DNA from: Siccirubricoccus deserti
GTDB lineage: Bacteria > Pseudomonadota > Alphaproteobacteria > Acetobacterales > Acetobacteraceae
Assembly: GCF_014283215.1 (NCBI RefSeq)
Contig: NZ_JACOMF010000002.1
Span: 248,001-312,000 of the forward strand
Length of the DNA: 64,000 nucleotides
Direction of reading: 5' to 3'
In this document: positions 17,462-25,299 of the stretch, one piece after another
Position numbering within the stretch: position 1 is the stretch's first letter
Layout: the number at the start of each line of letters is the position of its first letter
Program-made: the position numbers and the translations under genes
Notes under the pieces: model-generated
Seen by the model: the letters and a program-made list of their open reading frames with translations, nothing else
Database searches by the model: none
Told to the model about the DNA's origin: nothing

Positions 17462-18814
17462 CTACCGCCGCGACAGGCTGAGCGCCCCCGCCGCCATGGC
17501 AAAGCCGATGCCGGCCATCAGTGCCACCCGCGGCCCCGAGAACGCTCCATCCGGCCCCGCGAGCTGAAAGCACAGCGCCACCACCGTGGTGCCGAGCGTC
17601 GTTCCCAGCAGCCGCGCCGTCGCCTGCATGCCCCCGGCGCTTCCGCTGCGGGTCTTCGGCGTGGAACCGATCATGGTGCGGTTGTTGGGGGTGGAGAAGC
17701 AGCCGAAGCCAGCGCCGCACAGCGCCATTGTCGCCCCCAGCAGCACCACCCAGCCGACCACCGGCAGCACGGAGATCAGCAGCAGCCCGCTCGCCAGCGC
17801 TGCCATGCCGGCGGTGCAGAGCAGCGCCGTCGGCACCCGGTCCGAGAGCCTGCCGGCCAGCGGCGCGGCGATCGCCATGCCCAGCGGCCAGGGCGTCATC
17901 ACCAGCCCGGTCTCCACCTGGCTGAACCCGGCCGACTGCAGCAGGAAGGGGAGCGAGACGAAGCTGGCGTACCAGGCGCTGAAGGCGCAGACCGAGGCCA
18001 GCACCGAGATCGCAATCACCGGGATCCGCAGCAGGTCCACCGGCAGCAGCGGCGCCGGCCGCGACAATTGCCGCCGCACCAGCACGAAGCCAGTGGCGAG
18101 GCCGCCGGCCATCAGCACCATCGCCGGCACTGGCGCATGCAACACCAGGCCGAGGCCGAGGAAGAACAGCCCGAGGGCCAGCACGTTCAGCCCGGCGCTT
18201 GGCCAGTCGAAGCGGCGGTGCGTGCCGGGGTGGTTGGGCAGCGCCCGCAGCCCGATGACGATGCCGAACAGGCTGACCGGCACGTTCACCGCGAACAGCA
18301 CCGGCCAGGGCGCCACCGCCAGGATGGCCGCCGCCAGGCTCGGCGCCGAGGCGCCGGAGACCGCCACCACCATGGCGTTAATGCCGAGCGCCCGGCCGAG
18401 CTCCCGCGCCGGGTAGGTGTGGCGGATCAGCCCTGCCGTCAGGCTCATCACCGCCGAGGAGCCGAGGCCCTGCAGGATGCGGAAGCCGAGCAGCGCCTCG
18501 AAGCTGCCGGCCAGCGAGGCGCCCAGCGCGGCCGCCGCGAACAGCAGGAAGCCGGCCAGGAACACCCGGCGAAAGCCGAGCGATTCACCGAGCGAGGCCA
18601 GCGGCAGCAGGGTGGTGACGACGGTCAGCTGGTAAGCGGTCAGCAGCCAGGTCGCCGAGGCGGGCGGGATGCCGAGGTCGCGCGCAATGCCCGGCAGCGC
18701 CACGTTGAGCATGGAGCTGTCCAGCACCGTCATGGCGATGGAGGTGGAGATCGCCACCACCGCAAGCACGCGGCGGGGCATCGGCAGACCATCCTGGTCG
18801 GCAGGCAGGGCCAC
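17462..18814 (-). CDS. DHA2-type MFS drug/metabolite exporter
   Basis: The 450-residue protein has about 13-14 membrane segments. LDSSMLNVALPGIARDLG near residue 31 is the N-terminal signature of the EmrB/QacA (DHA2) family, and LGFRILQGLGSSAVMS carries the conserved motif with the arginine in TM4. Such proteins export drugs or metabolites using the proton gradient. No EmrA-type partner is nearby. It lies downstream of the nitrile-hydratase-like cluster on the same strand with a 208-bp gap that I find empty. Substrate unknown. Confidence 0.88.
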   Translation of the reverse strand: MALPADQDGLPMPRRVLAVVAISTSIAMTVLDSSMLNVALPGIARDLGIPPASATWLLTAYQLTVVTTLLPLASLGESLGFRRVFLAGFLLFAAAALGASLAGSFEALLGFRILQGLGSSAVMSLTAGLIRHTYPARELGRALGINAMVVAVSGASAPSLAAAILAVAPWPVLFAVNVPVSLFGIVIGLRALPNHPGTHRRFDWPSAGLNVLALGLFFLGLGLVLHAPVPAMVLMAGGLATGFVLVRRQLSRPAPLLPVDLLRIPVIAISVLASVCAFSAWYASFVSLPFLLQSAGFSQVETGLVMTPWPLGMAIAAPLAGRLSDRVPTALLCTAGMAALASGLLLISVLPVVGWVVLLGATMALCGAGFGCFSTPNNRTMIGSTPKTRSGSAGGMQATARLLGTTLGTTVVALCFQLAGPDGAFSGPRVALMAGIGFAMAAGALSLSRR

Positions 18815-19022
18815 GCGATGCTACCCGTGGAAGGACGGCGGGGTTGCATCGGGGCCGGGCGTAACGCCGGCGTGCCGGCGCCGCGCGCGCCGCAGGGCCG
18901 CGACCGCGCCCAGGCCGCGAAAATCGCCGATGGTGCTGATGCCGTCCTCCCGCAATCCTTGGGCATCGCGCGGCCCAGGATGGCGCAATGCCGAGCTGAT
19001 CCGCCGCAGCGGCGACCGCAGG

Positions 19023-19625
19023 CTACTCGGCGGCGAGGGCCGTCGGCACCTGCGGCAACGCAACCCCGACCAGCGCGTCACGCGTGACCAGGGCGGCGAG
19101 CCGATCCTCCGACCAGCCCTCGGTCCCGGCGGGGCGCAGCGGCAGGACCATCCAGCGGTAGTCGGCGGTGCTGTCCACCACCCGGAGCCGGGTGCCGGGC
19201 GGCAGGGTGGTGCCCCATTCCGCCAGCACCGCCCGCGGCTCCCGCACCGCGCGGGAGCGGTACTCGAAACTCTTGTACCAGCTCGGCGGGTAGCCGAGCA
19301 CGGCGCGCGGGTAGCAGGAACAGAGGGTGCAGACCACCAGGTGGTGGAGGGTGGGAGTATCCTCCAGCACGCCGAGCGGCGGGGCGCCGGCCATGGAAAC
19401 GCCCATCTGCTCGGCCGCCGCAGCACCGTCGCGCAGCATGAGGGCGCGCCATTCCGGGTCAAGCCAGGCGCGGGCGACCATGCGGGCGCCGACCTCGGGG
19501 CTCGCGCGGTCGGTGCTGGCCTGCCGCGCTGCCAGCTCCGCTTCGGAGACGAGGCCCCTGGCGGTCAGCGCGGCGATCAGGCGTTCCAGATGGGCGATGG
19601 ATTGCGGGCGGGCGGGGGCGCTCAT
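19023..19625 (-). CDS. Nitrile hydratase alpha / thiocyanate hydrolase gamma-type catalytic subunit, cobalt motif
   Basis: The 200-residue protein contains VCTLCSCYP with metal-binding Cys99, Cys102 and Cys104. Threonine after the first cysteine marks the cobalt-type (VCTLCSC) rather than the iron-type (VCSLCSC). The backbone SC motif binds low-spin Co(III) with oxidised cysteines, and hydrates nitriles to amides or, in thiocyanate hydrolase, splits thiocyanate. W(Y)KS and the RVVDSTADYRWMVLP region also fit. The start is supported by GGAGGG five bases upstream. It is last in a three-gene unit whose two upstream genes match the two halves of NHase beta. Confidence 0.9.
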   Translation of the reverse strand: MSAPARPQSIAHLERLIAALTARGLVSEAELAARQASTDRASPEVGARMVARAWLDPEWRALMLRDGAAAAEQMGVSMAGAPPLGVLEDTPTLHHLVVCTLCSCYPRAVLGYPPSWYKSFEYRSRAVREPRAVLAEWGTTLPPGTRLRVVDSTADYRWMVLPLRPAGTEGWSEDRLAALVTRDALVGVALPQVPTALAAE

Positions 19626-19680
19626 GCAGCCCTCCGGTCGCTGGAGCGCCGCATGGTGCGGAGGCGTGAATCGGCGGGCA

Positions 19681-20010
19681 TCATGCCGCTTGCTCCTGGG
19701 ATTCCAGTGGTTCCAGCCAATGCTCGAAGATCTCGACCAGCAGGCTGTCGCCCGGCGCGCCCTCGTTCCAGATCGGTGGCTGGTCGAACAGCACATGGTA
19801 CAGCGCGCGCTTCGGTGCCGGCCGGGCGAAGGCAAGGTCCTCGGGGTTGGCGAAGCTGCCGAGCACCGCCTGCACCGTGCCCAGCCGCCCGCGCAGGTAA
19901 TGCGGCGTGCGGATATGCGCCGAGGGCAGGCCGTTGGGCTGCGGCCGCTGTTCCGGCCAGTCGTATCTCACCCGGACGCGGTCACCCGGGGCGAAGCGCG
20001 CCTCGGTCAT
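19681..20010 (-). CDS. NHase beta C-terminal half / thiocyanate hydrolase alpha-like subunit
   Basis: The 109-residue protein is the SH3-like barrel that forms the C-terminal half of NHase beta: FAPGDRVRVRYDWPE near the start, then HIRTPHYLRGRLGTV, and YHVLFDQPPIWNEG near 70. In classical NHases this domain is fused to the helical half; here it is separate, as in thiocyanate hydrolase (ScnA) and toyocamycin nitrile hydratase. Its ATG overlaps the preceding subunit gene by four bases. The length is complete for the domain, so this is a split organisation and not a truncation. Confidence 0.88.
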   Translation of the reverse strand: MTEARFAPGDRVRVRYDWPEQRPQPNGLPSAHIRTPHYLRGRLGTVQAVLGSFANPEDLAFARPAPKRALYHVLFDQPPIWNEGAPGDSLLVEIFEHWLEPLESQEQAA

Positions 20011-20300
20011 TTCAGCTCCTCCGGGGTCACGACGCCCTTCTCGATCAGCAGGCTGGTGATGCTGGTCAGCCAGCGCTCGTAATAGGTGAGGGAGAAGTAC
20101 TCCTCCTCGGGGATCGCCTCGATCCCCCGGCGCAACTCGTCCACCGTCATCATTTTCTTCTGCGCCAAAATCTGGCGCAGCGCATCGACCCGCTTGCCGA
20201 AGGCATCCGGCGGCGCCTCGTCGTGCTCCACCGGGGTGCAGCGGAAGCGGCTGAGGCCGCCGATGTCATGGATGGCGGGGGTGGGTTCGACGTCGCTCAT
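20007..20300 (-). CDS. NHase beta N-terminal half / thiocyanate hydrolase beta-like subunit
   Basis: The 97-residue protein matches the helical N-terminal half of NHase beta: IHDIGGLSRF near residue 10, a helical middle, then EEYFSLTYYERWLTSITSLL near 68, which parallels the YYExWL motif at the subunit interface. The partner C-terminal half is a separate gene overlapping by four bases. The gene order N-half, C-half, alpha-type subunit is the same as scnB-scnA-scnC of thiocyanate hydrolase. Whether the substrate is thiocyanate or an organic nitrile cannot be decided by eye. Confidence 0.85.
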   Translation of the reverse strand: MSDVEPTPAIHDIGGLSRFRCTPVEHDEAPPDAFGKRVDALRQILAQKKMMTVDELRRGIEAIPEEEYFSLTYYERWLTSITSLLIEKGVVTPEELK

Positions 20301-20361
20301 GCGGCGAGGCTAGATCAGGTTCGGGGGCGGCGTCCACGCCTGCCCGCCGGTATGCGGCCGG

Positions 20362-21324
20362 TCACTTCACCTCCTCATCCCCGGCCACGCCGAACAGCTC
20401 GTTGCGCCTGATCCAGCCGCGATAGTCGGCGACCTGCACCTCGCACCATTGCTCGCCGGCCCCGCAATGGCGCACCCGGCCGATGACACCAGGGCGCAGC
20501 CGGGCGACCTCGGCGGCGCCCTCTTCCGGCGCGCGGCGCATCACCCGTTCATGGCCCTGTACCAGGAAGGTCCGGCGGCTGGTGAGCAGCGGCCGCTGGA
20601 CCCAGCCCTCGGTGCCCTCGGAATCGCGGATGCGGCGCCAGTTCTGGTGCTCATCGACGATCTGCACCGGCAGGTCCTTGCGCTGGTAGGTCCATTCGAT
20701 CGGGTAGCGGAGGTCCGGCCCGACCCGCAGGTTCACCTGGTTGGAGCCGAGGGCCGCGAAGCGCGGCAGCGGCAGGCCGGTGGCGGTGCCGACCCGGGGG
20801 GTGGGGGGCGGTGGCGGCTCGGCCGGGCGGGCGGGCTCCGGCGGGCGGGCCACGGCGGCGGCGCCAGCCACGGCGGCAGCTCCGCCGACAGCGGCCCCGG
20901 CTGCGCGGCGGCGGGCATTGCTCCCCCCCGGCGGAGTGGCAGGCGGCGCATCCGAAGGCTGGGGCGGCTGGCCGACGCGGCGTGGCGCGCCGGAGCGGAG
21001 TGGCTTGATCACCGGCGCGGGGCGGGGCGTCGGCGCCGTCGCCTGGGGCGGGCGGGGGTTGGTGGCAGGCCGTGTCGCCGGTGGCGGGGCGGCGGCCCGC
21101 GGCGCAGTGGGCGAGGCTGGCCGGCGCGCCGGGGCCGCAGGGGCGGGCTCGGCCCCCCGCGGCGGGGTCGGCGGCGGCAGGCTGCCCGCCTGGCCGAGGC
21201 TGCTCTGCGCCAGTGCCGGCGGCGCCAGCACCAGCCACGCAAGCAGCGGTAGCCAGGCGGTGGGCGGGGAAATGAGTCGTGGGATCACCGGAAGGGCATC
21301 GCCCGAAAGGGCGATTTGGGTCAA
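20362..21324 (-). CDS. Secreted bacterial SH3-domain protein with Pro/Ala-rich linker
   Basis: The 320-residue protein has an N-terminal secretion signal (WLPLLAWLVLAPPALAQ, ending near residue 40), a low-complexity Pro/Ala/Arg region of about 150 residues, and then two SH3-like modules: QVNLRVGPDLRYPIEW near 205 and a second ending WCEVQVADYRGWIRRNELFG. This is the alphaproteobacterial SH3 (DUF1058) layout seen in proteins that bind the envelope. An in-frame GTG at 21288 is a possible alternative start. It is upstream of the NHase-like genes on the same strand, with 61 bp between. Confidence 0.82.
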   Translation of the reverse strand: MTQIALSGDALPVIPRLISPPTAWLPLLAWLVLAPPALAQSSLGQAGSLPPPTPPRGAEPAPAAPARRPASPTAPRAAAPPPATRPATNPRPPQATAPTPRPAPVIKPLRSGAPRRVGQPPQPSDAPPATPPGGSNARRRAAGAAVGGAAAVAGAAAVARPPEPARPAEPPPPPTPRVGTATGLPLPRFAALGSNQVNLRVGPDLRYPIEWTYQRKDLPVQIVDEHQNWRRIRDSEGTEGWVQRPLLTSRRTFLVQGHERVMRRAPEEGAAEVARLRPGVIGRVRHCGAGEQWCEVQVADYRGWIRRNELFGVAGDEEVK

Positions 21325-21416
21325 GCACAGCCTGCGGTGTGATCATCCGATGCGGGATCAACCAGAGGTGTGGAGCAGGCGACCAGACACCAGGATCGGG
21401 GCTGCGGCGCCCGGCG

Positions 21417-21788
21417 CTACAGAGACAGCATCTGCCCTTCGCCCACTGCCGCCAGGAAGGTGGCCACACCAGCCACCTCCACCCCGGGCGCCAGGGCGCC
21501 GCCGGCCAATCCTTCGGCCCGCAGCCCCGCCTCGCAGGCGATGCGGCGCAGGCCGAGCTCCCCGGCCGCCTCCAGCAGTACCGCCAGGGTCGCGACGCCA
21601 CGCTCCGCCAGCACCGCCTCCCGCGCATCCGCCAGCAGCGGAGAGGGGGCGAGAAACAGCCGGCAGCCGGCGTTGGTGGCGAAGAGGGTGACGTCGCGGC
21701 CGAGCGCGGCTGCTGCGGTCGCCATCACCAGCGCGTAATGCGCCCGCTCATGCCCGCCCGAGAGCAGCAGGATGCCAAGCGGCCTCAT
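21417..21788 (-). CDS. DsrE-family protein
   Basis: A 123-residue protein with the DsrE/F-like Rossmann-type fold: GILLLSGGHERAHYALVMATAAAALG at the start, then VTLFATNAGCRLF with a cysteine in the position used by sulfur-relay relatives, and GLRRIACEAGL with another. Several family members carry persulfide sulfur; others are uncharacterised. Its ATG overlaps the stop of the upstream MoeB/ThiF-type gene by four bases (21785-21788), so the two are translationally coupled and may act in one sulfur-transfer step. Confidence 0.75.
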   Translation of the reverse strand: MRPLGILLLSGGHERAHYALVMATAAAALGRDVTLFATNAGCRLFLAPSPLLADAREAVLAERGVATLAVLLEAAGELGLRRIACEAGLRAEGLAGGALAPGVEVAGVATFLAAVGEGQMLSL

Positions 21789-22612
21789 CCGGCGACGCAG
21801 ACCAGCGGCGGCGGCGCGGCATGAGCCGAGAGGTCGCGGATGGTGGCCGCCTCGCCGCACAGGGCGCAGCCGGGATCGCGCCGCAGCTTCACCGTGCGGA
21901 AGCGGGTGTCGAGCGCATCCCACAGCAGCAGCCGGCCGGACATGCCCTCGCCGATGCCCATGATCTCCTTCAGCACCTCCGTGGCCTGCAGGGTGCCCAT
22001 CACCCCGGTGACGGCACCGAGCACGCCGGCTTCCGAGCAGGAGGGCACCAGCCCGTCCGGCGGCGGTTCCGGATGCAGGCAGCGATGGCAGGGATGGGGC
22101 GGGCCGAGGTGGGATTTGTAGGTCGAGAGCTGCCCCTCGAAGCGCAGCACCGCGGCCGAGACCAACGGCCGGCCGAGCAAATGGCAGGCATCGCCCAGCA
22201 GGAAGCGGGTGGCGAAATTATCGGTGCCGTCGCAGATGATGTCGTAGCGCGGGATCAGCGCCCGGGCGGTTTCGGCGTCCAGACGGATGGAATGGGTCTC
22301 GACCCGCACCTCGGGGTTCAGCGCGGTCAGGGTCTCGGCGGCGCTTTCGGCCTTGTTGCGACCGATCCGGGCGGTGGCGTGGACCACCTGGCGCTGCAGG
22401 TTGGAAAGCTCCAGCGTGTCGTGGTCGACCAGCCCGATGGTGCCGACCCCGGCCGCCGCGAGATAGAGCGTCAGCGGCGCGCCGAGCCCGCCGGCGCCGA
22501 TCACCAGCACCCGCGCCGCACGCAGCTTCGCCTGGCCGATGGCGCCGACATCCTGCAGCAGGATATGGCGGGAGTAGCGGTGCAGCTCGGCGTCCGAGAA
22601 GTCGAGGTCCAT
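21785..22612 (-). CDS. MoeB/ThiF-family adenylyltransferase
   Basis: The 275-residue E1-like enzyme adenylates the C-terminal glycine of a small sulfur-carrier protein such as MoaD or ThiS. YSRHILLQDVGAIGQAKL near residue 11 is the family N-terminal signature, GAGGLGAPLTLYLAAAGVG is the ATP loop near 37, and LSNLQRQVVH follows. Zn-binding cysteine pairs are CHRC near 173 and CALC near 253. It lacks a C-terminal rhodanese domain. Start 22612 gives the standard N-terminus; ATG 22648 is possible. It overlaps the DsrE gene by four bases. Confidence 0.9.
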   Translation of the reverse strand: MDLDFSDAELHRYSRHILLQDVGAIGQAKLRAARVLVIGAGGLGAPLTLYLAAAGVGTIGLVDHDTLELSNLQRQVVHATARIGRNKAESAAETLTALNPEVRVETHSIRLDAETARALIPRYDIICDGTDNFATRFLLGDACHLLGRPLVSAAVLRFEGQLSTYKSHLGPPHPCHRCLHPEPPPDGLVPSCSEAGVLGAVTGVMGTLQATEVLKEIMGIGEGMSGRLLLWDALDTRFRTVKLRRDPGCALCGEAATIRDLSAHAAPPPLVCVAG

Positions 22613-22698
22613 GGCAGGGATATGGGGCGGGCTTGAGGCCGGGTCCATCCTCCGGCCGGTGCGGAATTCCGTGCGGGTGCGGAAGAGCTGGCCCGCCC

Positions 22699-22773
22699 GG
22701 GCTTGGCCCGTGCATCCGGTTCCGCCGAGGCATCAGCAGCCTGGGATGGCCGGGTCAACTCCGGCCGTGACGG
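22699..22773. repeat. Bipartite intergenic repeat, copy A
   Basis: Left box 22699-22718 (GGGCTTG, then CATCCG) and right palindromic box 22748-22773 (GGCCGGGTCAAC, then CCGGCCGTGACGG), start to start 49 bases. The same arrangement occurs at 41385-41459 in reverse and at 45072-45145. It sits between the moeB-like gene and a Bug receptor gene. Confidence 0.75.
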
Positions 22774-22808
22774 TTGGCGAACGCGCCCCCCGCTTTCCCA
22801 GCCGCCGA

Positions 22809-23765
22809 TCAGTCCCGCCAGGGATGCGCCGCCCAGAGCTTTTCGTAATGCGTCTTCATCGCCACCAGCTCCGCCCGGTACTCGTCCGGCCCGAGGATGC
22901 GCAGCGGCAGGGCGAGTTGGGTCGCCACCACCTGCCATTCCGGATCATTCGCCGCCTTGCGCGCCGCATCCACGATGCGGTCCAGCACCGGGCGCGGCAG
23001 GCCGGCCGGGGCGGCAAGGCCGCGCATCGAGCCCTCCACCACGTCGAAGCCCTGTTCGCGGAAGGTTGGCACATCCGCCATCACCGGCCAGCGCGTCGTG
23101 CCCATCTGGCCGATCGGGCGGAACAGCCCCTGGCGGAAATCGCCGATCGCCTCGCCGATGTTGGTGACGGCGAGGTCGATCTGCTTGGCGATGGTCGCGG
23201 TGCGCACCGGAGCGCCGCCGGCGAAGGGCACGTGCAGGAATTTGGTGCCGGTCACCCGTTCCAGCGCCAGCACCGCCAGATGGTCGTCGGAGCCGATGCC
23301 GGAAGTGCCGTAGCTGACCTGGCCCGGCCGCTTCTTCGCTTCCGCCACCAGATCGGCGACATTGCGGATCGGGCTGTCCGGCACCACCCAGATGGCACCG
23401 GGGTCGTCCACGATGTTCAGCACCGGGGAGAAGTCGTCCAGCCGGAAGCGTGCCTGTGGCCGCTCGATCGGGATGGTGACGATGGTCGGGGTGTTGATGA
23501 AGCCGATGGTGTAGCCATCCGGCTTGCTGCGGGCGAGTTCGGTGAAGCCGATCTCGCCGGCGGCGCCGGGCCGGTTGGTGATCACCACGGGCTGGCCGAG
23601 GTACTTCTCCATGATCCGCGCCAGTGGCCGCGCCGCGATATCGGTGCCGCCACCGGCCGGGAAGGCGATGACCATGGTCAGCGGGCGGTCGGGATAGCTC
23701 TGGGCAATCGCCGGGCGGGCGAGGGGAATGCTGGCCATCCCGGCAAGCAGGGCGCGTCGCTGCAT
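22809..23765 (-). CDS. Bug-family tripartite tricarboxylate transporter substrate-binding protein
   Basis: A 318-residue periplasmic receptor with a signal peptide (RRALLAGMASIPLARPAIAQ) then YPDRPLTMVIAFPAGGGTDIAAR, the ligand-binding Bug signature. NRPGAAGEIGFTEL, VSYGTSGIGSDDHLA and HVPFAGGAP are further family marks. Bug proteins catch carboxylates, amino acids or aromatic acids for a TctAB-type permease, but no permease is nearby. GGGAGGAG just upstream supports ATG 23765. It resembles the receptor at 26100-27056 along its whole length (VDDPGA, GIGSDDHLA, VVEGSMRG), so the two look like paralogues. Confidence 0.92.
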   Translation of the reverse strand: MQRRALLAGMASIPLARPAIAQSYPDRPLTMVIAFPAGGGTDIAARPLARIMEKYLGQPVVITNRPGAAGEIGFTELARSKPDGYTIGFINTPTIVTIPIERPQARFRLDDFSPVLNIVDDPGAIWVVPDSPIRNVADLVAEAKKRPGQVSYGTSGIGSDDHLAVLALERVTGTKFLHVPFAGGAPVRTATIAKQIDLAVTNIGEAIGDFRQGLFRPIGQMGTTRWPVMADVPTFREQGFDVVEGSMRGLAAPAGLPRPVLDRIVDAARKAANDPEWQVVATQLALPLRILGPDEYRAELVAMKTHYEKLWAAHPWRD

Positions 23766-23924
23766 GAAGCTCCTCCCGATGGCCGCTTGTTGTTGCGGCA
23801 TCCTTGCGGTGGATCGGACCATAACGGGCGCGGCCGCGCAACCGGGCGGTCATCGGATTGGGCTGGCGGCGTCCCCGGCGTCCCGGCATGCTCGATCCGG
23901 TTGCGGCATGGCGGGAGGCTGCGG

Positions 23925-24941
23925 ATGCGTCGCTGGATGGCCGGGCTGCTGATGGGGCTGGGGTGGGCAGGGCTGGCCGGCATGGCGCAGGCCGGCACCA
24001 CGCTGGATGCGGTGCGCCGGAATGGGGTGGTGCGCTGCGCCGTCTCCACCGGGCTTGCCGGCATGTCGCAGCCGGATGCCCAAGGCCTCTGGCGCGGCTT
24101 CGACACCGATATCTGCCGCGCCGTCGCCGCCGCGGTCTTCGGCGATGCCGGCAAGGTGCATTTCGTCCCCACCACCGCCGCGACGCGCTTCACCGCGCTG
24201 CAATCCGGCGAGGCGGACATGCTGAGCCGCACCACGGCGCTGACCGTGGCGCGCGACAGCCAGCTCGGGCTGAGCATCACCGTGCCGCATTTCTTCACCG
24301 GCCAGGGCGTGCTGGTGCATCGCCGCCTCAACATCACCCGGGCGGAGCAGCTGGACGGCGCCACCTTCTGCGCCACCCAGGCCAGCGAGATCGAGCGCAA
24401 CCTGGCGGATTGGGCGCGGCAGAAGAACCTGCGCATCAGCACCATCCCCTTCGACACCCCGCCCACCATCCTGCAGGCCTTCCTGGCCGGCCGCTGCGAC
24501 GCGATCAGCAACGACATGATCAATCTCTCGGGCAACCGCACCGCGGCGCCTGACCCGGATGCGCTGGTGCTGCTGCCCGACATCATCTTCAAGGAACCGC
24601 ATGGCGTGCTGGTGCGGAACGGCGACCCGGAATGGGCTTCGCTGACCCGCTGGGCGGTCTTCGCGCTGATCCAGGCGGAGGAGATGGGCCTGACGCGGGA
24701 GAATGTCGCTCGTATCCGGGAGACGACGCAGGACCCGAAGATCCGCCGCTTCCTCGGCCTGACCGAGAATGTCGGCACCGGCTGGGGCCTGCCCGCGGGC
24801 TGGGCCTTCGAGGTGGTGCGGCAGGTCGGCAATTACGGCGAGGTGTTCGAGCGCGGCCCGGGCAAGGTGCTGGGGATGGAGCGCGGGCCGAACCGGCTGT
24901 GGACGGAAGGCGGGATGCTGATGTCCTGGCTGTGGCAGTAG
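23925..24941 (+). CDS. AapJ-type general L-amino-acid ABC transporter binding protein
   Basis: The 338-residue periplasmic solute receptor has a signal peptide (LMGLGWAGLAGMAQA) followed by TLDAVRRNGVVRCAVSTGLAGMSQ, the start of AapJ/BztA proteins. WRGFDTDICRAVAAAVFGD and the FTGQGVLVHRR stretch also fit, as does the C-terminal RGPNRLWTEGGMLMSW. AapJ works with AapQMP for L-amino acids; those genes are absent here, so it is an orphan receptor. GGGAGG six bases upstream supports the start at 23925. It diverges from a Bug receptor gene, 159 bp apart. Confidence 0.9.
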   Translation: MRRWMAGLLMGLGWAGLAGMAQAGTTLDAVRRNGVVRCAVSTGLAGMSQPDAQGLWRGFDTDICRAVAAAVFGDAGKVHFVPTTAATRFTALQSGEADMLSRTTALTVARDSQLGLSITVPHFFTGQGVLVHRRLNITRAEQLDGATFCATQASEIERNLADWARQKNLRISTIPFDTPPTILQAFLAGRCDAISNDMINLSGNRTAAPDPDALVLLPDIIFKEPHGVLVRNGDPEWASLTRWAVFALIQAEEMGLTRENVARIRETTQDPKIRRFLGLTENVGTGWGLPAGWAFEVVRQVGNYGEVFERGPGKVLGMERGPNRLWTEGGMLMSWLWQ

Positions 24942-25002
24942 CGACGGCCGCCGGGGCGGCGGCTCTTCTCCCGCGGATGTGCGCCCGGCCGCTGAGGTTC
25001 GG

Positions 25003-25008
25003 TATACT
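25003..25008 (+). promoter_or_regulatory. -10 box (TATACT) for the NSPN gene pair
   Basis: TATACT stands out in GC-rich sequence 31 bases before ATG 25039. No good -35 box is seen 17 bases upstream. Just after it, CCGGA (25013-25017) and TCCGG (25023-25027) form a small hairpin whose 3' arm overlaps the GGAG ribosome site (25026-25029). Confidence 0.4.
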
Positions 25009-25038
25009 ATTCCCGGAAATTCTCCGGAGATGCTCCGC

Positions 25039-25299
25039 ATGTCGTTGCCGCGGGAAAAATCGGTTGAGGTCCTGGGCGTGCTGATCGCGCTGATCGGCTC
25101 GGGCGCCGGGGTTCTGGCGTACCTCAATGATGTTCATGTCTGGCCAGCCAATGGCCCGGGCGAGCCGGCCGTCACCGCGCCACCGCCCCTCCAGACGCCA
25201 GCGCCCGCGCCGCCCGCTCCCCAGACCACCTACGGCCCGAACTCGCCGAACATCAGCGGCGTGAACGGTCCGGTGAACCTGAATTACGGCAAGCCATGA
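25039..25299 (+). CDS. Membrane-anchored small protein with C-terminal NSPN motif
   Basis: An 86-residue protein with one hydrophobic segment near residues 9-27 (VEVLGVLIALIGSGAGVLAYL), a Pro/Ala-rich linker, and a C-terminal motif YGPNSPNISGVNGPVNLNYG. The same motif pattern occurs near the N-terminus of the next gene's product. The start at 25039 is chosen for its spacing from GGAG; ATG 25030 is possible. The stop overlaps the next start by four bases. I do not recognise a family; similar N-rich SPN motifs occur in diverse bacterial proteins, with no established role that I know of. It is probably an inner-membrane protein facing the periplasm. Confidence 0.65.
   Translation: MSLPREKSVEVLGVLIALIGSGAGVLAYLNDVHVWPANGPGEPAVTAPPPLQTPAPAPPAPQTTYGPNSPNISGVNGPVNLNYGKP

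Noticed and set aside
18815-19022. Possible small gene between the MFS exporter and the NHase-like cluster
   Set aside because: Frames here are Arg/Pro-rich, overlap the MFS gene, and lack ribosome sites.
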